Shown here piece by piece: positions 55,201-56,975 of a stretch of DNA of 56,975 bases (positions are counted from its first letter, which is position 1; every line of letters begins with the position of its first letter). Source of the DNA: Phycisphaerales bacterium (GTDB lineage: Bacteria; Planctomycetota; Phycisphaerae; Phycisphaerales; UBA1924); NCBI GenBank assembly GCA_027019265.1, contig JALUWX010000056.1, positions 1-56,975 of the forward strand, written 5' to 3'. The notes below the pieces were generated by a model. The model made no database searches. It worked only from the letters and a program-made list of their open reading frames with translations, and was not told where the DNA came from. A program made the position numbers and the translations under genes.

Positions 55201-55416
55201 GTTCCGATTCTGATGACGGCGTTGACTGCTGCGCTCGCGCTGATCCCGATTGTTCTGAAGGGAGACAAGCCCGGGAACGAGATTCTCGCGCCGCTCTCTG
55301 TTGTCATTCTCGGGGGTCTGTTGACGTCCACGTTCCTGAACCTCGTCGTCGTTCCTGCTGGGTACGCGGCGATCCATCGTCTCGGGCGGGTCGAGAAGCC
55401 CGATCTATCCAACTGA
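52249..55416 (+). CDS. Heavy-metal RND efflux pump, CusA/CzcA type
   Basis: A 1055-residue inner-membrane proton antiporter with 12 expected helices. The opening L-I-R-L-S-L-D-H-A is followed by the P-V-D-V-F-P-E-L motif. The TM4 proton-relay acidic residues lie in G-S-L-V-D-D-A-I-I-D-V-E-N-V, and the later helices contain G-I-A-V-R-N-G-I-L-L. Metal-RND pumps export Cu/Ag (CusA) or Co/Zn/Cd/Ni (CzcA); I cannot choose. The ATG at 52249 has GGGGAG upstream; the frame opens 16 codons earlier over the adaptor's 3' end. Confidence 0.92.
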   Translation: MLKKLIRLSLDHAALVLVLGGVLVAFAAYRLPETPVDVFPELNAPTVVVMTEAPGLAADEVEQYVTFPIETSVNGIPGVRRVRTSSAIGLSISYIEFDWGTDIYRARQLVSERLDTVREELPPDAHAEMTPITSITGEIMLLAVSSPNGGIPPMELRAYAEFDLRNKLLAIPGVAQVSVIGGELPEYQVLVEQERLRLYDLSVEDVVRAADDSHSTLSAGYLPDVDSLELPIRQSGRVRSVEDISGTMITYHDGAPVTIGQVAEVRLGPAPKRGTGADGGHPAVVMTIKKAPGTNTIAITGRVDAVLDALEPSLPDGMHINRNIFRQSDFINYSVTNVVHALRDAAIIVSVILILFLLNVRTTLITLTALPLSIAVALLILGWMGETINVMTLGGLAIAVGSLVDDAIIDVENVFRRLGQNRAKPAHERRSKLGVIFDASNEIRPAMVFATIIIALVFLPLMFLEGIEGRFFRPLGIAFVVSIIASLVVALTVTPAMCRFMLRDDSGSGDHGDGFLVRFLKRLYGPTVRMAIRFRGWVLGFAAIATGLALWLASTFGTSFLPEFQEGTFTVGLFAPPGTSLRASDRLASSLERQLLEVDGVKSVTRRTGRAERDEHAEPVSNSEIEITVEPGYDNIEVRETISRILEGIPGITTNIGQPIEHRLSHILSGTPAAIAISVYGDDLDVLRVIAKEIEGELRGLPGARDVAANREVMIQSLPVEYQAAELAAYGLTPRSAAEQVRNAVFGVEVAEVNEGVRRYSLVVRLDESRRDSIADLRGLVLRGEGGALVRLDQVAVVGPEMASNLIARENAQRKAVVSLNVARGSNLGHLVGQVRALVDPIVQKHGYTVKYGGQFEAQQSASRTITLFSGVVVLVMVLLLNLAIGSMRVSLLVLVNLPLALIGGILGIFITESPNPITNVVALFGAGSYTAPVISIASMVGFITLFGIAVRNGILLVNHYKHLMEEEGKSVHEAIVQGSMERLVPILMTALTAALALIPIVLKGDKPGNEILAPLSVVILGGLLTSTFLNLVVVPAGYAAIHRLGRVEKPDLSN

Positions 55417-55451
55417 AATCCAGATACCATCCTCACAGGAGATCTCACACC

Positions 55452-55994
55452 ATGAACAAAGCTACGGCACTTACGATCCCTCTCGCGCTCTCGCTTGCGT
55501 TCCTCGTTCCCGCTTGTTCCGAGTCTGGCTCGGGCACGGACGGCGGGCACACGCACGGCGAAGACACCCACGAGCATGGATCGGAAGATACACATGTCCA
55601 TGCGGATGGATCGGTCCATGCGGATCACGAGGATGACTCGCCCATGGGGGAGGACGAGCATGCTCATGATGAGGTCGCGCTCGATCCTGTTGTGATCGGG
55701 GGGATGACGATCGGGCTCGCGCAGGGGCACGGGGCGGTGAGCGCGGGTCACGAGAGTCATCTGGTGGTCAAGCTCCCGTATAACGACAGCGGTTCGACCA
55801 TCGTCCGCGCCTGGATCGGTTCGGAGGATCGGACCCTCTCGTATGTCGGGAAGGGTGACTACGCGCCGTCGCACGACGACTACGACATCCACGCGATCGC
55901 GCCGGATCCGCTCCCCGAGGGCGCGATGTGGTGGATCGAGATCGAGAAGCCCGACGGGACGAAGGTGGTTGGTTCTGCGGAGCCGATCTTGTAG
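55452..55994 (+). CDS. His-rich metal-binding lipoprotein
   Basis: A 180-residue exported lipoprotein (V-P-A-C lipobox at about 22) with a first third crowded with His and Asp/Glu (G-H-T-H-G-E-D-T-H-E-H, T-H-V-H-A-D-G-S-V-H-A-D-H, D-E-H-A-H-D-E) and a beta-rich remainder ending in P-I-L. It probably buffers or delivers a metal to the adjoining efflux system. An AGGAG site precedes the ATG. The 148 bases after it show no clear gene or terminator. Confidence 0.75.
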   Translation: MNKATALTIPLALSLAFLVPACSESGSGTDGGHTHGEDTHEHGSEDTHVHADGSVHADHEDDSPMGEDEHAHDEVALDPVVIGGMTIGLAQGHGAVSAGHESHLVVKLPYNDSGSTIVRAWIGSEDRTLSYVGKGDYAPSHDDYDIHAIAPDPLPEGAMWWIEIEKPDGTKVVGSAEPIL

Positions 55995-56142
55995 TCATCG
56001 GTCTTTGGTCACCCGGATTGAAGTTCGGGCCCAAGATCCGCTGTCTGTTCGTTGCGCGGGGGTTTGATGCTCCCTGTTGGGCGTGGTTCGTTGTACTTGC
56101 GCTCACGGTGTATCACTCCTAGGGGGGCGTTCTCGTCTGGGA

Positions 56143-56736
56143 TCAGGGTTCGGAACGGGCGGAGCGGGTGGTGGAGTTGGACCAGATCTCGAGGTCGAAA
56201 GCGGCGAGGTCGTCGGCGCGGCCGATGCTGTGCGCGTGGTCGAGGAAGGCGCGTTCGAGTTCGGCGTAGCGTTTGGGGGTCTGTGGTGTGTTTCGGGGGG
56301 TGTCGATCCCCACGGATCGCATGTAGCTGAGGATGTGGGTGTCGAGGACGGCGACGCGCGCGTCGGGGCGGGTGTGGATGACGAAGAAACGGGAGGTTTT
56401 GGGGCCGATCCCGGGGATGGACTCGAGATCGGCGAGGGCGCAGGTTCGGAGGTCGAGGTCTGCGTTTGCGAGGGCTCGGTAGCAGCTCGTGAGGATGCGC
56501 CACTTTCCGAGGCGCGCTTCACGGATGGTGAGGGTGAGGGCGTCGTTCTCGTCGAGGGTCCGGATGTGCGCGAAGGGGGAGGGGTGGGTGAAGGGGGCGG
56601 AGGGGGTGAGGAATCGGTCGAGGGCTCGGGCGATGAAGGCGGCGGTCTTCCCGGCGACGGCCGGCGCGAAGAGGGCGAACTCTTCGAGCTCGTGGGTCTC
56701 TCGATCGAAGTTGGTGATCTTGTGGGGATCGATCAT
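56143..56736 (-). CDS. Endonuclease III-like DNA glycosylase (HhH-GPD)
   Basis: A 197-residue protein with a helix-hairpin-helix (L-E-S-I-P-G-I-G-P-K-T) followed by the conserved D-T-H-I-L region with its catalytic-type Asp, as in base-excision DNA glycosylases. The usual lysine of bifunctional Nth enzymes is not obvious, and the four-Cys iron-sulfur loop is missing. The start at 56736 (M-I-D-P-H) is my choice; the frame extends to 56898 over low-complexity Pro/Arg-rich sequence that overlaps the divergent gene's start. Confidence 0.7.
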   Translation of the reverse strand: MIDPHKITNFDRETHELEEFALFAPAVAGKTAAFIARALDRFLTPSAPFTHPSPFAHIRTLDENDALTLTIREARLGKWRILTSCYRALANADLDLRTCALADLESIPGIGPKTSRFFVIHTRPDARVAVLDTHILSYMRSVGIDTPRNTPQTPKRYAELERAFLDHAHSIGRADDLAAFDLEIWSNSTTRSARSEP

Positions 56737-56823
56737 CGGGGGGAGGGTATGTGGCATCCGGGATTGGGGGGAGAAGGGCGGGGTTTCGGCGGGTTGGGAG
56801 GTGCGGGGCGCGTAGGATCGGGG

Positions 56824-56975
56824 ATGGGAGCCGCTTGGTGTTCTGAAGATGCGCGGGCGGGGTCGGTGACGCTTGTTGAGGGCGTTGCTGTCGGTCATTC
56901 GACGGATGCGCGGGGCGCGACTGGGTGCACGGTGGTCCGGTGCGATCGTCCGATGGTGGGTGGGGTGGATGTCCG
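56824..56975 (+). CDS. P1/DmpA-family aminopeptidase, 5' part only
   Basis: The frame opens with ATG at 56824 and runs to the window edge. Residues V-T-L-V-E-G-V-A-V-G-H-S-T-D and G-C-T-V-V-R-C, then V-G-G-V-D-V-R, are the recognisable N-terminal part of peptidase S58 (DmpA/L-aminopeptidase) proteins. About 50 codons are visible. It is divergent from the glycosylase gene. Confidence 0.75.
   Translation, partial: MGAAWCSEDARAGSVTLVEGVAVGHSTDARGATGCTVVRCDRPMVGGVDV

Noticed and set aside
52150..55377. A 1075-codon minus-strand frame opposite the RND pump
   Set aside because: Almost coextensive with a recognised CusA/CzcA-type gene; the antisense product is Arg-rich with no motif.

Overview
The window (about 57 kb, high GC) looks like chromosome from a planctomycete, most likely class Phycisphaerae. 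The inference rests on planctomycete-style pseudopilin sequences, ResB-CcsA fused in one chain, small His/Cys-rich proteins beside a heavy-metal RND pump, and a type II secretion/type IV pilus-like operon of the kind found in that group. No rRNA or taxonomic marker was searched, so this is a judgement from family resemblance.

Layout. (1) 1-4.75 kb: the 3' part of an unrecognised gene, a SET-domain protein with a clear promoter, a voltage-gated K+ channel with a C-terminal zinc ribbon, a glutaminase and a membrane-anchored glutathione peroxidase. (2) 4.9-11.7 kb: a surface-glycan locus with two glycosyltransferases and the WbpA/WbpB/WbpE/WbpD set for UDP-GlcNAc3NAcA, followed by an inositol-monophosphatase-family enzyme. 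(3) 12.8-20 kb: a peptide-type ABC transporter (binding protein and two permeases, one with a large insertion), a Tat-exported superoxide dismutase, and rpsB-tsf. (4) 20.4-28.9 kb: an eleven-gene pilus/secretion operon, PilZ-GspE-GspF-pseudopilins-PilM/N-like-PilO-like-PilP/GspC-like, ending at a tRNA-Val(CAC). (5) 29.0-48.8 kb: a putative genomic island in the 3' end of that tRNA. It carries a hemerythrin, a ResB-CcsA cytochrome maturation protein, NrfHA nitrite reductase, a porin, a ketopantoate-reductase-family enzyme, an Rrf2 regulator with its operators, a dihaem cytochrome, clade II NosZ with NosB-like/D/F/Y/L, an RIC(ScdA)-pseudopilin fusion and PdxH. (6) 48.9-56 kb: a tripartite heavy-metal efflux system with two His-rich accessory proteins, one with an in-frame TGA that may encode selenocysteine. 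(7) The right edge has an endonuclease III-like gene and the start of a DmpA-like peptidase.

How it fits together. The island is a compact respiratory module. NrfHA reduces nitrite to ammonium, NosZ reduces N2O to N2, ResB-CcsA attaches the haems, Nos accessory proteins supply copper, and hemerythrin and RIC proteins deal with NO damage. The Rrf2 regulator sits in the middle with matching palindromes at its own divergent promoter and at the cytochrome/nosZ promoter. An 87-bp direct repeat (84/87 identical) brackets the island, beginning inside the tRNA T-loop sequence. The island also lacks the strand skew of the DNA around it, consistent with recent acquisition. No integrase gene is present.

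A second large-scale signal is a skew inversion near 10.1-10.7 kb. To its left the + strand is extremely C- and A-rich; to its right, apart from the island, it is G- and T-rich, whatever the gene direction. The most notable individual observations are the RIC-pseudopilin fusion, the island and its operators, the in-frame TGA, and this skew switch.
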